Source: Myxococcales bacterium
GTDB taxonomy: Bacteria > Myxococcota > Polyangia > Fen-1088
Reading direction: 5' to 3'
Assembly: GCA_003157315.1 (NCBI GenBank)
Contig: PMJE01000169.1
Location: 1 to 6,822 of the forward strand
DNA length: 6,822 nt
Shown: one piece after another, positions 6,778 through 6,822 of the stretch
How the letters are laid out: every line of letters begins with the position of its first letter
Numbering within the stretch: position 1 is the first letter of the stretch
The notes under the pieces: model-generated
Told to the model about the DNA's origin: nothing
The model's database searches: none
Seen by the model: the letters and a program-made list of their open reading frames with translations, nothing else
Program-made: the position numbers and the translations under genes

Positions 6778-6822
6778 CTAGCTGCCGAATCTCGCGGCAG
6801 CACGAGCCTTGGCCTTGGCGGC
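6778..6822 (-). CDS. Possible C-terminal end of a minus-strand gene (partial)
   Basis: On the minus strand the last 45 bases read as 14 codons, AAKAKARAAARFGS, followed by a TAG at 6780-6778. An Ala/Lys/Arg-rich C-terminus is typical of many basic bacterial proteins, and the gene would converge on the AgmX-like gene with 4 bp between them. The stretch is too short to exclude chance in GC-rich DNA, and the product cannot be named. Confidence 0.3.
   Translation of the reverse strand, partial: AAKAKARAAARFGS
6781..6801. terminator. Candidate hairpin after the AgmX-like gene
   Basis: GCTGCCG (6781-6787) pairs perfectly with CGGCAGC (6795-6801) around a 7-nt loop, 7 bp after the TAG at 6773. There is no U-rich run after the stem, so intrinsic termination is uncertain. 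The hairpin also overlaps the possible minus-strand gene end. Confidence 0.3.

Overview
This is a high-GC bacterial window. The most lineage-specific signal is a protein at the right end with an AgmX/PglI-type C-terminal domain, a family I associate mainly with Myxococcota and related deltaproteobacterial groups. That placement is an inference from one gene family plus base composition, not from a marker gene.

Left two thirds (66-4696): three intact genes run in the same direction. The first is a tandem fusion of two D-Ala-D-Ala-ligase-like ATP-grasp units (726 aa). The second is a P1-family (S58, DmpA-type) self-cleaving aminopeptidase (378 aa). The third is a glutathione-synthetase-like (GshB-like) ATP-grasp ligase (352 aa). 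All three act on amide or peptide bonds: three ligase active sites and one N-terminal hydrolase. Both kinds of ligase keep the ATP and metal residues of their families but differ where those families hold their acceptor or donor substrate. I read the trio as a candidate uncharacterised cassette for making and turning over a small peptide or aminoacyl conjugate. It is unlikely to be the housekeeping Ddl or GshB.

The two gaps between these genes (121 and 133 bp) each hold a copy of the same imperfect inverted repeat, built from 9-nt CACAGAGNN units. Each copy ends about 10 nt before the next start codon.

Right third (4697-6822): this part is decayed and rearranged. A minus-strand glycosyltransferase family 2 remnant converges on the third gene, 12 bp from its stop. 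It carries an in-frame stop and an internal deletion that shifts the frame, and it lacks its N-terminal part. At about 5380-5390 it abuts, head to head, an AgmX/PglI-like membrane-anchored gene on the plus strand. The only start codon of that gene lies in what appears to be antisense glycosyltransferase sequence. Its reading frame is broken by a one-base insertion near 6230. Beyond its stop there is a short GC-rich hairpin and, possibly, the Ala/Lys-rich C-terminus of a minus-strand gene that runs off the window.

The first 65 bases hold no gene or promoter I can support. I see no RNA genes, CRISPR array or insertion sequence.
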